A stretch of DNA of 64,000 nt from Erythrocercus mccallii (Eukaryota; Chordata; Aves; Passeriformes; Dicruridae): the NCBI GenBank assembly GCA_013397435.1, contig VZRG01000193.1:310001-374000 (forward strand), given 5' to 3'. The notes under the pieces are model-generated. The model was not told where the DNA came from. It made no database searches and saw only the letters and a program-made list of their open reading frames with translations. Positions 1 to 12,045 of the stretch are shown piece by piece; within the stretch, counting starts at the first letter, position 1, and the number at the start of each line of letters is the position of its first letter. The translations under genes were made by a program, and so were the position numbers.

Positions 1-3000
1 ACCTCCTAAGTGTCTGCTCACAGCTCAACCACAGAGGTTGGTTCCATTTTCCAGAAGCTAAGGAAGGCTGTGATGGAAGAGCAGAGGACCTGCTGACCAG
101 TAATATGTCATGTAGTGTCATAGAGGGGCACATGGGGAAGCTCTCTGTTCAGAGTAAATGAGAAAGGTTATTTAGGGGAAATAACAAAAAAATTGCTAAC
201 AACAAACATGCTTCAATCACTCACTACCAGAACTGTCCCTGAATGTCTTACTCTTCCTCATCCTCCATGGAGGCCCTGCAGCTGCTTTTGCTTTTGTGGA
301 GGAATGAACAAGTGACCGATTCAATTAAATAAGTTGGATATAATAATATAATACAGCCATATTATATAATAGACATACAAACATAGGAAGACTGATTTAA
401 GAGGGTATAGACTGTCAACTATGGCATCCTGCACCAGTTAAAAACTTTACCATTTGGCATTAATAATAAACTTTCACCTTAGTATTTTTTATGCAGTTAA
501 TGCACAAGTACGTCAATCAGTATTTCTATCTACATCTGAAATAGCTACAGATACATTTTTTCCCACATCACATTGAAAACATTTTACCTATTCACTTTTC
601 TCTGCCTTTGGCAATTCCAAGTAAACAAAATAATTCTTACCTCTGATCCATTCATTCTCTTTCCAGGAAGATGTTAAGAACCTTCAAATTTACTCTTACT
701 TCTTATTTTTTCATTATTTCACTGTTCTGTTGACATAGTCCTATGCTTATAAACCAGAGTGAACTGCTGTATGCACAGCATGTACAACACCACTACAAAG
801 CTAAAGGCAAAATGGGGAGTGAGCTTCCTCAACCCCAGAAGATGTTTTGCCCTATCCCTTGCTACAAGTCAGTTGCCTACCACATATCCTTCTCTTCATT
901 GAATTTTGATGTAAAGTTCAGACAAATGCATCTGCAAAACAGTGATTTCTAGAATAATGTAAAACTAAGAAATCTGCCATTTTTCCAAATTATAGCTATA
1001 CTAGGAAGATGTGAGGATGTGAGGATAAGATGCAGAGGGTTTCTACAATGATCTAAAAATCTTCTAAAGTCTTTCTGGGCTTGCCACAGCACACAGGCTG
1101 TGAGTCACAACTCCCAAGGCTTCCACTTAACAACTAAAAGGGAGAAATTATCAATAAGATTTTCTCAGTGAGTGATTAAGACTGTTTTTAACAATGCAGT
1201 CATGCATGCTATGTACTAAAAAGGATGATTCATTAGTTACTTGGAAGAGGAGCATCTTCTTTTCTCAGTTCAGAAGCCAGAGGGATGAGGCAGTGCCCCA
1301 TGAACAGGGCTGACTAGCATGTAGAAAGAGAGGAAATACTGGCTGCTTTTGTCCCTGTCTCCACATCTGCAGAGCTCTTCTCGTTAAGCAAGGAAGAAAG
1401 AGGGGAATTTTGTATTCAGAAGTGGCATTGTTTTAGTCATGCTTTGCATAAGTCTGACACCAGAGCTGCTGGCAGCTGCTGGCAGCTGCCTCCTCTGCCC
1501 TGCAGCCACAGGTGCCTGCCCCCAGCCCAAGGCATGATCTTCATGGCCCCACTGAGCGGCCCAAACAGCCATTCCAACTGCTCTGAACACCACTTTCTGA
1601 CGTTGCTTGGGTACATACATGAGGAATTTGTTTGTCCTGATTTTTGTGGCGATTGCCTCTGCTGAAATTAAAAAGAACACTTACATGTAGAACTGGCAAA
1701 AGGACAATGACAATAATGGGTTTTTAAAAAAAAATTGAACCCTATTGTTGCTGAAGTTAATTTTAAACCAACTCCTCCCTTTCCATCATCTTAAGTTTGC
1801 TAATGCTAATCTTCCTTTGAATATGAAGTCATGCATACAATAACAAATATGTCGCTCCCAAGCCTTGTTAGGTTTGGGTAGCATTGTAAGGCATTCTTTG
1901 CAACACCCTGGTGGTGCAACACAGTAGTGTGATAGCATAACCATCTGAAAGGTAATGCTGGGTTGTCTCACAGTCTTCTTCCTGTGAGAAGAAATGATGT
2001 TGCCAAAGCCTGTATGCAAAACATTCCCAAAAAGTGGAAATTGATGTATTTTAATCACAACAGGTGTTTAATTTATGGGCAAGTACAAAGCTTTTTTTTT
2101 TCCTGATGAGACTGAACAAAATTGTCACATAAAAGACCTACATTTCTTTGCCCTTTTCTTGGAGTCTGAATATCAGATATAAGCATAACTTGCATGCTTC
2201 TTACTGCAGACTTGTAATAATTATCTGGACACACTGTACTCAGGAAACTGGCAGCAATTCCAAATTGGTGTGTGTGACAGACCTCTAGCACCAGCTTAGA
2301 GATGATCAGTATCTGCAGTGCTAGTATACATACACTGCCCTTGCATCAAAACAACTATCATACTATTCCTAAGCACACTTGTATCCTGGATTTTATCAAT
2401 GCCATCAAAATTCTGCTTCATTCATCCCTGGGCTAAATCTTTGCCTAAATGTTTTTCTCTCTGGTTTTGCTTAGCCTTTCTTTTGACCTAATCCTGGCTA
2501 CCCCTTTCTGCCTTTCACTGCTCTTCTCCTCTGTCACAGGTTGCCTCCTTGGCAGCCAGCACCAGCCATTTAAGCAAAATCATTAATCTGCCTTACTTGT
2601 GCTTCTGTTTTCATCAAGAGGTCAGGGTGGGATGAAAGGAGATGCAGCCTCCATATGCCAGTGCAACCCTGACCCACATGAAGAGGTTAGCAGATCTAAG
2701 GGGTGGAGAGGAAATCCCTGTCAGTACTTCCCTTCCCAAACACACTTGAGCAATATCCTGCCCTGAATATGGCCTACCCTCAACTCTCCTGTATGCATTA
2801 GTATTTATTACCATCCTTTTGTTATCTGAATCCCTTTTTATTTCACCTTGTCAAATGCAGAGTATACTTCCCATAGTATTAGGAATAGAAAAAGGGTCTC
2901 TCTAAGTGCCTGAGTTCCTGATAAAAAGACCTCAGGGATTTTGGTTATACTATTCATTACATAAGACTGCTTAAAGCCTTGGCTACAACAATTCCATGCA

Positions 3001-3353
3001 ATTCAATTCCAGACTTTAAGGAAATATATTACTACTGAAATAAGAAATGCTTTTGGGGAAAAAAAATGGGGAGGGGGTTGGTTTGGTGGTATTTTTTCAA
3101 TTCAAAAAGATGGTATTTTAGTCTAAAGCAAAGATAATTTTTGTGGGTTTGAAGGTCAAAAAAAATAGTTTCTCAAAAACCAAACAATTGACTTGAAACA
3201 TGGACAGGGTTCTTTTCATTAAGTAGCAGAATACATTGACTGAAAGAAGGATCTTCCATTAAAAAAATATCATCTTCAGTCAAAAAATTTAAATCTCCTG
3301 AGTCTCCTGAATAAATGCACAGCACATATTGGACACCAAATGGAATCATCTTC

Positions 3354-3382
3354 ATTATATATATACATATATATATATATAA
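3354..3382. repeat. (TA)n microsatellite
   Basis: Alternating T and A for about 29 bp, broken once by a C. It is an ordinary dinucleotide microsatellite, likely to vary in length between individuals. Confidence 0.9.
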
Positions 3383-6300
3383 TCACTGAAGAGCAATGTA
3401 TTCTATATAAAACCAGAGCATTATCAATTCCATATGTGAGGTGTTATGTAACTTAAATTATTTTTTCTTTCACCATTATGCTTCAGCTTTCACCAGAAAC
3501 TTCAAAGACAAATAAAACATTAGTCATTTAACTGGTGATATATAATACTCCCATTTGTCATCTCTGGCAAGGTTCTGCTTTTAAACTTAAGTTAAAGCAA
3601 TTAATTTGCATCCTAAGAGACACAAGAACCTAAACTTCATTGCAGCAGATCTCTGATAATGCTGAACACAGAGCAAGGTCAGACCTTGGGAAGGAAAACT
3701 GAGCACAGTGCTGAATGACTGCTATGATTATTTTTTCTGTAATTCTTGAAATCTTGTATGCTGCTCTTCTGACACTTCCTTGGAAATAGCTGCATCATTT
3801 TAGCTAAAACATTTCCTGCCTTCTCCCCTCAGCTATCCAGAAGAAACACCCAGAGGCATTTATTTAGCATTGAAAACATCTGAACAATATATTCACATTT
3901 CAGAAAGTATGGAAGAATTGAAAACACTATAATTTAGTGGAAAAAGCTGGGCTCTTTTTTCCTAGGAGCTATTACCCATGCTCTGCATAATGGAAATGTT
4001 ATTTTTTTATCTCACTGCCTTGTCACACTGCCACTCTCTACAATGGTTAATATATAACTCACCAATGTGTCAGTTTTTCCCTAAAGCATTACTTCAGGCA
4101 ATGCAGGGGAATTCCCTTTGATATCTGTGCAAGAGCAAAGGTACACCAGCAGCTGTAGTTATACAAAAGGGGGACTTCAGCTGCAAGGACAGCTTGGGAA
4201 TATCTGTCTCTCATCCCTGCCTTTCCTCTGTCTGCTTCTTCACACTATGCTTCTCTGCAATTGTTTCTGGGTTTGTGCTGTTAATCGGGTCACTGAGCTG
4301 ATCCAAATTACAGATAGGCTTTTTATTACAAAGTTGTTCTTAATAAGGGTTTCTTTTCTTACCAGTATGATGCCAGAAATTGCAGTGCTGGTGCAACTGA
4401 GGAGGCAGAGTCCTGGGACAGAGGGGAGAAAAGCAGTTGGGATAGAGGACACTGGGGAGGAAGCGTGCCTGAGTTCATGGAGCTGCTGGCTCAGATGGTG
4501 TCTCTTCCATTAATAAGGGTAGGATACAGTCAGAAATTTGTTGTCATAAACCATTAACAAACAGCAAGTTCACACAAAAGGATCATGAGCTTGTTCTAAA
4601 AAAAAGACTAAAATTAAACAGTAAAACAGCTTCATACATGACTTTTGCAGGAAAAGTAGCTATAAACATAACTGTTAGAGAACGTGTGGGCATATGTACA
4701 AACACATGAACATGCATACACACAAATGCATATTCACACACATTTACACACACAAAAAGCATCTCTAAATTTAAAAGAAATGCAAAATACATCTCACTTC
4801 TGCGTTTTTGACTCAAAAAGCATGCAGCTCTGATACCCTGGATGGCTGGTTCGTGAAAGCAACAATCAAGGAAGCCTATAGAGGGAGCAGGCCACCTTCT
4901 TTTCCTTAGCAAGAGGAGTTTACAACCTTAAGTGAAGACCCTGAGAGAAAGGAAAGAGAAAGGTAGAGGAGGAAAATGTCTTAGGGAACAGAGCCCCATG
5001 CAAGGGCCAGGCAGTTGCCCTGCGAACAGGGGGAACAGCACTGGACCTGCCCTGAGAGGGCATGGGCAAGAGAGCTGCAGGTTCACACCTACCGTCTTCC
5101 TCCTCTTTGTGTTTCTTCTTTGTGTTCACACTTTGTGCCTTTCTTAGTGTTTCCCCCAGTCTCCCTGTTCCAGCATTTCAGCAGCTTCTCTGCACATTGC
5201 AGGATGGAGATTTGCTTGCCTGGAAGTTGAGCAGAATTTCATCTTCCAACACCTACAGCCAAAGTAATAGTGCAGTGCCTAGAAGAAAAAGAAAGATGCA
5301 ATCAGAAAAGCCTGGCATTTGCTGTTGAACAAAAAGAAAAAGTAAATAAAGGCTAACCCTGTCACAGACAACATAAGGGAAACAGTATTAAGCAGAGCCT
5401 ATTCAGAAGACAGAATATACAGAAAGGTCATCGTTAGTTATTGTCAGTAGAGGCTATGTGACTGAACTGAACAATACATGTATTTGTATTCACATGTGCA
5501 TACACAAAAATTTTTAAGTCTTTTAGCCACGTCTACCTGTGTTGAAGGTCCAGAAAGCTGGTAGTTATTTGTATGGCTGTAAAGCCCAGAAGGCCCATCC
5601 TAGACAGATTTGTGTTTGCTGAGCCCTACTGTGCTTATTATAGTCAAATAAAACGAGGGATAAGATCTTTTTCTTTTTTTCTTTTTCTATCAGATAGGGA
5701 GCTGTGACCAAAAAGAAAGTTGACCAGAAACTGGGTGTTATTAAACCAACCCAGTTTCGGTCTTAGAGACCAAAGGACTAGCAGGTAAAAAACACTTGTT
5801 CAGGGCTTGACTGAGCAGTACATGCATTCATAAATTAAAAATAACAATCAGAAATAAAAAAACAGAGCACAATACATGGCAAACACATATGCATTATTTA
5901 CCATGTTGCACCTGTGAGTTCTTCTCGTAGAAAGACTGGCCACCAGAGTGTGCATCAGACAACTTACGCTTTGGTGAAAGTCTCAGGATGGGTATATATA
6001 TATAGTATGCAATATTTATACATAAAAAATTATACTAAGAGCTTTCCCTCTCATGCACTTAATACTTTAGTGTGTTTCCCCTGGGTAGCAAGAGCAGGTC
6101 TTAGCGCTGCAACATAAATAGTTAAGCACAAGCCATGCAGCAGTAAAAGAGAAAAGGAATACTCTATGCCCTTCAATTCCAAGGCAATGCAGCATGATAA
6201 ATATAATAAAATAAAAGGATACTACTACTTTTCCTCATAATATGGTTCATTATTTGACTTTTAATACAGGTTTGCTGCTGCTTTCTTTTTTGCTTATTTT

Positions 6301-7419
6301 TTTCCATCATTAGAGAAAGGCCATTTGAGGAATATACTCTGCACAGTGATGTGATTCAGCAACTTTCTGGAAAACAAAAACACAGCTCTCTTTTTGGTGC
6401 ACTAATGAAACACAACTGGCACTAATTTTCACTGAATTGAGCCTAACTGAAAGCAGGCAATGTACCATGTTAACTAAAGCTCAATGGTCTTAGCTTACAT
6501 TGTTTTTCATGTGTTTTTATACATTATGTGCTGAACATAACCTGCTGCTAAATCAGGCCAATGATAACAAATATATTACTGTACAAGCTGTTGTGTTACC
6601 AAGAATGGCTCAGCAAATACATTTCCCTTTTAATCCAAATTCTGGGTAGCTTCTGTTCATACCAACATGTGAGACCATTGTTTCTCAGTATCTCCCAAGG
6701 GCATGTCCACAGAAAGGTTGCAGCAATTCCACAAAGGCAGATTGATGACCTGTCATGAGTTTGCCATGTCAGCACTTTTTTCCATGAGGGCACTGAATGC
6801 TACTCAGACACAAGATATAATTTTATATATTTGGTATTCTTTACCAAGAGTGCTCCAAGTCTGGGAAATTACATCAGGATCAAAAGGAGGTAGAAAATCC
6901 CCCACAGTCACATACAGAGTAGTCAAAAGAATTTAGGAAGCCTTATGCTTCATGGGAGTGTTTCCATTAAAAATATCTTAATAAAGACATCGTTATCTAT
7001 TTATTCTGATAGAGAAATCCTCTTTCCAGGCAGGCAGGATGTGATAGTCAGCCATGGCAAGCAGTGAGTGCCTGAGCTGGGGTGTGCCTGAGCTTCAGGC
7101 ACATGCTGCTTTTTCTCCAAGCAACATGTGGAGTGACAGCCAGCATGTGTCCCACGTACCACCAGGATCATTCCTGCCTTGAGCCACAGAAGGGCTGCCT
7201 CTGGAGCTCTGCAGCTGACAGTGAGTGCGGCTGGTGTGGAGCAGGTCCCACACCCTCTGTAAACCCACCTGAAGATAAGAGGTGCTGCATGAGCACCCAC
7301 CCTTATTTTTCCTGGCAGAGCTGCATGGGAACATTGGCACCCAATGGCTAACCACCAACCAGCACAGAGCCTCTACTCTTAGAAGCACCAAGCAATATTC
7401 CCCAAACATATTGTCATTT

Positions 7420-7421
<2 letters not shown>

Positions 7422-7470
<49 letters not shown>
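7422..7470. repeat. Poly-A run of 49
   Basis: An uninterrupted run of 49 A follows TTGTCATTTGC and precedes TCATTTTGAC. No AATAAA lies just upstream and the sequence before it is not a recognisable retrocopy, so a processed pseudogene is not supported. The short TCATTT on both sides could be a chance match or a very short target duplication. Confidence 0.9.
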
Positions 7471-7474
<4 letters not shown>

Positions 7475-8784
7475 TTTGACAACAAAGTCCTCCAGTGACT
7501 AAGTGACCAGAGTGTTGCTGCCATTAAGGAGCTGGCAGAACATTTACCATAAATATTTCTATCAACCCTTGTATATCAGCTGTAAAAACCTGCTCTGGGC
7601 TGATATTTGGAAGACAAGACCCATCAAGATTATTCTTTCTTAAGGATCATTTTATATATTATTTGAGTAATCTACAGATATGTAAATCAAGAAATCTGCA
7701 AGTGTAGGCCCCACTGACACCTTTGCTGGTTCTTGCTGATGCTATGGCCATTAGGGAAAGTGAGCACTGGCCATTCCAAAGTTCTTGGTCTGGGACTGTC
7801 CTTTTACCTCCAGATGCCCTCAATGGTTCAGATAAAAAGGCTGGGGAGACATAGGGTAGAGCAGACAAGCTGCTGTCAACAAGGAAGCATGGAGAATAGC
7901 TCCCCCAGAAGAAAAATCCATCTCCTGAGAAGGCACATATAGCAAGATACGGATCACCTTTGCACACAGGTGAAGAGCTATTGTTGCAAAGTTCTTGAAT
8001 GCTGCCTAGCCATACATGCCTCCTTCCAGATCTGCAGTAAGCCAACTTTTTCAGATAAGTGAAAGAAAAATTACACTTTTTCTATCTCAAATGAGATTTC
8101 TGCTGTTGTTTCCAAATTAAACCAGCTTCTTGGGTCATAATGCCGTAACACTGTACTGGCCACACAGCCCTCTTGTTTTAAAAGGTTTCCTGTGGATTCT
8201 AGCATATCTGATATACACTTTGGTGGAAAACATGTCAACTGGCCCTTCTGAATTGAGATTTTCACATGTGCACAGAATACGTCCAGGAGAAATAAGTGGT
8301 TACATGCACCAGGAATGGAAATCTCAGTACCCAACAAACAGTAGCAAATTTTAATGTATTAATGATAAAGTATTCAGGATTTATAGTTATAAATACTCTT
8401 TTCATTGCTTTCATTATTAGAAGTCTGTTACATCTAAGCATTTTTTAAATGCTGAATCTCATTTCCAAATACCCTTAGGGAACAACAGCCACAACAACAA
8501 AATTAGAAACATGTTACAGAAGACAAAATTAGAATAACTAAGCTCAACACTATACAGGGAAAATGCAGTGTTAAAATGTATGAGGTAAAATTGTTTTCTA
8601 ACTATCCCAATGATAAACATCATTTTGTCCTTGAAATGAACAACAGCAGAAATTTGTGACGTTCTCCGACAGTGTTAAACACAATTGTGGTTTATGCAAG
8701 TTATGTGCTAGATCAGTATATTTTCTCAGTATAGTTAAGACCAAAGAGGTTTAATAAGATATTTTTATTTCGTTTTGAATTAAC

Positions 8785-8818
8785 AAGTCTTTTTTTTAAA
8801 GACTTTTTTAAAGTCTTT
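8785..8818. repeat. Alternating palindrome of AAGTCTTT / AAAGACTT
   Basis: Three alternating copies of AAGTCTTT and its reverse complement AAAGACTT are separated by short T or A runs. The first pair (8785-8792 with 8798-8805) and the second pair (GACTTT at 8801 with AAAGTC to 8815) can each fold as a hairpin. It lies in AT-rich non-coding DNA with no nearby gene. Confidence 0.7.
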
Positions 8819-10004
8819 TTTAACCCTCCCTTCCTTTGGGACCATTATTGCAGGAAGTCCTGAGAAAATAGATTATTTTTCAGTCCTGCTTACAGAGGAA
8901 ACCTGGAGGGATATCTCAAGTGAAAGAGATTCTTCAGCAAGCATGGAAAAGCCACTGCTATCACACCTATCACATTGGTGTCAAAAGCAGCAGAAGGTGA
9001 CAGATATCCACCAATTTGTACTGGAGCAACCCCTCAGACAGTTTGTAGTGAAGTTTTCTGAGGTTGGTAGGACAAGTGTTTCAGAGCACACATACTACAA
9101 TGGCCTGGCTAAAAGATAGGCTTCCCTTATCACTCCTGAACAAGTCTTCATGAAACAGACATTCTCATACCACCTGTGCATATGTTGTGCATGCACATGT
9201 TGTGCAGGATGGTCAATGACAGTTTCTTCTCACAATGTTGTTGAAAAATATATTCCTTTCTTTTGTTTCAGGAGCAAAAATAGAAACCACGTATTTCCAA
9301 AACCAGAACTGTGTCAAAATAGCCAACACGGGACATGAGGGAAAGGGGGTTGTTGTGGTCTGCAATATCTTTTCACATTAGTAACCTTCCCTTCCTCCCC
9401 CTCTCCTAGCCTCAAGCATGTGGCTGTCATAAACTCTTTAAGGCAACATTGTCAAATACCTTCTCCAAATATTCTGATGAAAAAGAATCATTCAAATAAA
9501 AAAATATACAGTGATGAAAATACTTTGTTTAGAGCATTGCTTCATATTGGTGAATAGCTCATTTGCTATTCCTGGGTATTAGAGTCGAGCTCAGTGCTTT
9601 TTTTAGAGATATTTTTAAATAAAGGTTAAAGAACATGTTTGTCCTGTGTTACATTCTTGAAATGTCTATAGAAACAAACAAGCACCCACTTTTTAGGGCA
9701 TTACCTATGGTAGTATCTGTAGCTCTTGAAACAAGCAGACAGGCCAAATGCACATGGGTTTCACAAATCGTTTCCCAGCAAAAATCTGCACTTATGAGCT
9801 GACTCCTTATCTCCACTTCAATCAAATGAGCTTATTGTTAAAGTTTTACAAAGCAACCCAGCAGCAATGTGAAAGATGAAGAGATTATTGAATAATAGAT
9901 AAGAATATTTTTAGTCAGCTCTGATGTATTCATGTATCTGAGAAGGCACCAGGAAAAAAGCCCTCAGAAAGGTGCTGGCTGAATTCCAGCAAAATTGACC
10001 TGAC

Positions 10005-10712
10005 TGTTATAAATGAAAAATCGCCAATCCTAATTTAATGAAAAATAAAATGGTTTATTGATTACAATTTCGGATAAAATTTGGAAAAATAGAAAAATGA
10101 GCCAATGAATCCCAATATCCCAAAGCTCCGGCCCGGGGATCGGCGCTTGGTGGCACAGAGTCTGCATCAAAAGGACACTGTCTCTGCATCCACGAAGACA
10201 TGTGTTCTGCGGTGTGGTTTTANNNNNNNNNNNNNNNNNNNNNNNNNNNNNNNNNNNNNNNNNNNNNNNNNNNNNNNNNNNNNNNNNNNNNNNNNNNNNN
10301 NNNNNNNNNNNNNNNNNNNNNNNNNNNNNNNNNNNNNNNNNNNNNNNNNNNNNNNNNNNNNNNNNNNNNNNNNNNNNNNNNNNNNNNNNNNNNNNNNNNN
10401 NNNNNNNNNNNNNNNNNNNNNNNNNNNNNNNNNNNNNNNNNNNNNNNNNNNNNNNNNNNNNNNNNNNNNNNNNNNNNNNNNNNNNNNNNNNNNNNNNNNN
10501 NNNNNNNNNNNNNNNNNNNNNNNNNNNNNNNNNNNNNNNNNNNNNNNNNNNNNNNNNNNNNNNNNNNNNNNNNNNNNNNNNNNNNNNNNNNNNNNNNNNN
10601 NNNNNNNNNNNNNNNNNNNNNNNNNNNNNNTGCAAAGATACATTTTATACAATTTAACAAAATATTATTATAAAATAACATAACACGAATTACATCATAT
10701 TCACCTATAACA
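10005..10712 (-). repeat. 3' LTR of the provirus (interrupted by assembly gap)
   Basis: This is the downstream LTR in minus-strand reading. Its first 218 plus-strand bases match the other LTR with five substitutions, and its last 82 bases are identical to it. The polyadenylation signal AATAAA is on the minus strand at 10054-10059. The TATA box would start exactly where the run of N begins, so nearly all of U3 is unresolved. The end is followed by the purine-rich tract, which fixes this copy as the 3' LTR. Confidence 0.93.
10223..10630. other. Assembly gap (408 N)
   Basis: All bases are N. By comparison with the intact LTR at 16323-17021, the gap should hold U3 sequence of about 399 bases, close to the 408 given. 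Long frames crossing this gap are artefacts. Confidence 1.
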
Positions 10713-10727
10713 GACCCTCGCCTTTTT
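10713..10727 (-). promoter_or_regulatory. Polypurine tract candidate (plus-strand DNA primer)
   Basis: On the minus strand, AAAAAGGCGAGGGTC lies directly against the start of the 3' LTR. It is almost all purine and sits where reverse transcription requires the polypurine primer. Its position confirms that the provirus is transcribed on the minus strand. Confidence 0.7.
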
Positions 10728-10732
10728 AAGTT

Positions 10733-10780
10733 TAACACATTAATTTGTGTTATTAGATATGATGTGGAGAAATTCCACAT
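10733..10780 (-). other. Two tandem perfect hairpins upstream of the polypurine tract
   Basis: TAACACA (10733-10739) pairs with TGTGTTA (10746-10752) around a 6-nt loop, and ATGTGGA (10762-10768) pairs with TCCACAT (10774-10780) around a 5-nt loop. Both stems are 7 bp and perfect. They fall in the short space between the Env-like stop codon and the polypurine tract, so they would be in the 3' untranslated part of every proviral RNA. A role in RNA export or stability is only a possibility. Confidence 0.5.
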
Positions 10781-10814
10781 TTATTTTATTGTACAGAAAC
10801 TTTATTTTCAACCC

Positions 10815-11444
10815 TTAGAAAGAAGGACTTTCCCTTCTTAACTTTGTTTCGAAATCTGCTAGGATTTCTGAAGCAGTAATCTTATTCTTAATCTCCTGTG
10901 GCCTGTTCATAATTTTTATTACAGCTTCTAAAACATGTTTTCCCTTCTGGATAACTATCTTGGTTATTTTCACAAAAGAGAGAGTTAAATAAAACAAGAT
11001 GAACCAAACTATCAGGAAGGTCGTATAATAACTCAAATTTCTATGCCAGGTGTTTTCAAAAAGACCTTTCCACCAGTTAATATTGAGGAGGGTCTCTTTT
11101 ATTTGATTGATTAACTTCCAAATATGTTCCTCCAAACCATCCCCTCCCAGATAGTTTTCTAATTTCTGCACACCTCCCTTCTCCCCTGAGAGATTGTTAG
11201 TTATAGCTCTGCCTCCTTGATTTTGAATAACAATAATTTCTGAGACTTGGGAGGCGATTTCTTCTACGACCTCCTGCAGTTGAACCAATTTGTCTAACAA
11301 GTTTGCAAGAGTTTAATCATTTTGTGTTTGGACTGTATCCCCTATGGTGGTATCATAGCATTTGATTTCAGTTACTTTATTATAGGTCATTAGGTCTGGG
11401 GTCTTTTTGTGAAGTGTTTTCCTTAATTGCCTGTTTTTAATCAT
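10815..11444 (-). pseudogene. Env transmembrane-subunit-like remnant
   Basis: One minus-strand frame runs from ATG at 11444 to a stop at 10815-10817, broken once by TAA at codon 44; after that it is open for about 165 codons. Residues counted from 11444: a basic start, then a heptad-rich helical stretch at about 45-75 (leucine and valine spacing suggests a coiled coil), a second amphipathic stretch at about 105-125 ending in a Trp-rich membrane-proximal segment, a hydrophobic helix at about 139-158 (core FLIVWFILFYLTLSF), and a basic tail of about 50 residues. Together with its place just before the polypurine tract this fits the C-terminal part of Env TM. The surface subunit, furin site, fusion peptide and the usual CX6CC disulfide motif are not visible; only one Cys occurs, in the N-terminal part. 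It could instead be an unrelated membrane-anchored accessory protein. I give the TM assignment moderate weight. Confidence 0.55.
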
Positions 11445-11655
11445 GTTACCAGATAGAGAATATTTTGGTCAGAGCTGTACTTTGCATCTTGAAGGAGGAG
11501 ATTTTTCTGACTACTTTACTTTTTACTTTTTGTTTCTTTTCTTTTTCCTCCCTTTTTTTTGGATCGAGTGCCTCTTTTGTCAGCCAACTCTCTCTCCGCT
11601 GAGCCCCTCCAAGCTTGGAAACTTTTTACATAACTTTCGCCGCTTGTATCTTACA

Positions 11656-12045
11656 TCAAGCTTCAGATTCAGGCATGGATTCCTCCATGCCCTCTCCTCT
11701 GTAAGGAGTGAAGCTTTCCTCAGGGAGATTTGGATCCATATCTATAAAGCTGTTTCTCTGCCTCCCCTCACGCCTACCAGGTTGCAGCTGGCAGCAAGGA
11801 CTTCCATCTTTGCAGCAGCAGACGTACCTTCTAGAGATCCCTCTCCCAGACCTCGCAGCATATCTCCGTTTGAAGGTGTTCCATCTAGATAGTGTAACTG
11901 GCTCAGCATCACAGGGGGTTTTGCTCTGTCTGCGGCACTCGATTTGGAGTGGCTCTGCCATTGAATTTAGTTTCCCCCGAATTCCATTTTGATGGACCTT
12001 GAACCACTCCCAAGAGTCTAATTCTATTATCCCTGAATTTGTCAT
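11656..12045 (-). CDS. Arg/Cys-rich proviral accessory ORF (129 codons, unknown function)
   Basis: I do not recognise this protein. The ATG at 12045 shares its bases with the stop of the upstream cysteine-rich ORF (ATGA overlap), which is why I choose this start over the longer non-ATG frame. Seen in 129 residues: an N-terminal Trp-containing part; an arginine-rich segment at about 59-73 (KRRYAARSGRGISRR) like a nucleic-acid binding or nuclear-localisation motif; a Cys cluster at 76-85 (CCC and CC); a second basic patch at about 91-97; and an acidic, Pro/Glu-rich C-terminus from about 101. Basic core, Cys cluster and acidic tail recall retroviral regulatory proteins only in general composition. 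It lies between the small ORF and the Env-like remnant. It may be a real accessory gene, a spliced exon, or a chance frame in old env leader sequence. Confidence 0.4.
   Translation of the reverse strand: MTNSGIIELDSWEWFKVHQNGIRGKLNSMAEPLQIECRRQSKTPCDAEPVTLSRWNTFKRRYAARSGRGISRRYVCCCKDGSPCCQLQPGRREGRQRNSFIDMDPNLPEESFTPYRGEGMEESMPESEA

Larger units (their letters stand above)
1..10000. other. AT-rich non-coding DNA, no gene recognised
   Basis: I see no recognisable gene here. Reading frames are short, start and stop at random, and overlap on both strands without any family motif. The longest frames (109-131 codons near 4118-4513 and 4583-4912, 128 codons at 7659-8045) are low-complexity or unremarkable. 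The stretch holds simple repeats listed separately: a TA tract near 3.36 kb, CA-rich DNA near 4.71-4.76 kb, a poly-A run near 7.42 kb and a palindromic AAGTCTTT block near 8.79 kb. A weak exon-like segment at 1384-1680 on the minus strand is discussed in the findings. The stretch ends at the 4-bp target duplication of the provirus. Confidence 0.75.

Noticed and set aside
4118..4513. 131-codon plus-strand frame as a gene
   Set aside because: No recognisable motif and an overlapping 70-codon frame on the other strand; chance length for 64 kb of DNA.
7300..7470. Processed pseudogene ending in the poly-A run
   Set aside because: No AATAAA before the run, no recognisable coding sequence upstream, and no convincing target duplication.
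10030..10780. Five or more long frames crossing the N run
   Set aside because: They are open only because N was translated as X; the real sequence is LTR.
11443..11892. 149-codon plus-strand frame
   Set aside because: It is antisense to the proviral ORFs. Its hydrophobic run is the translation of a T-rich tract opposite a Lys-rich stretch, not a membrane protein signal.
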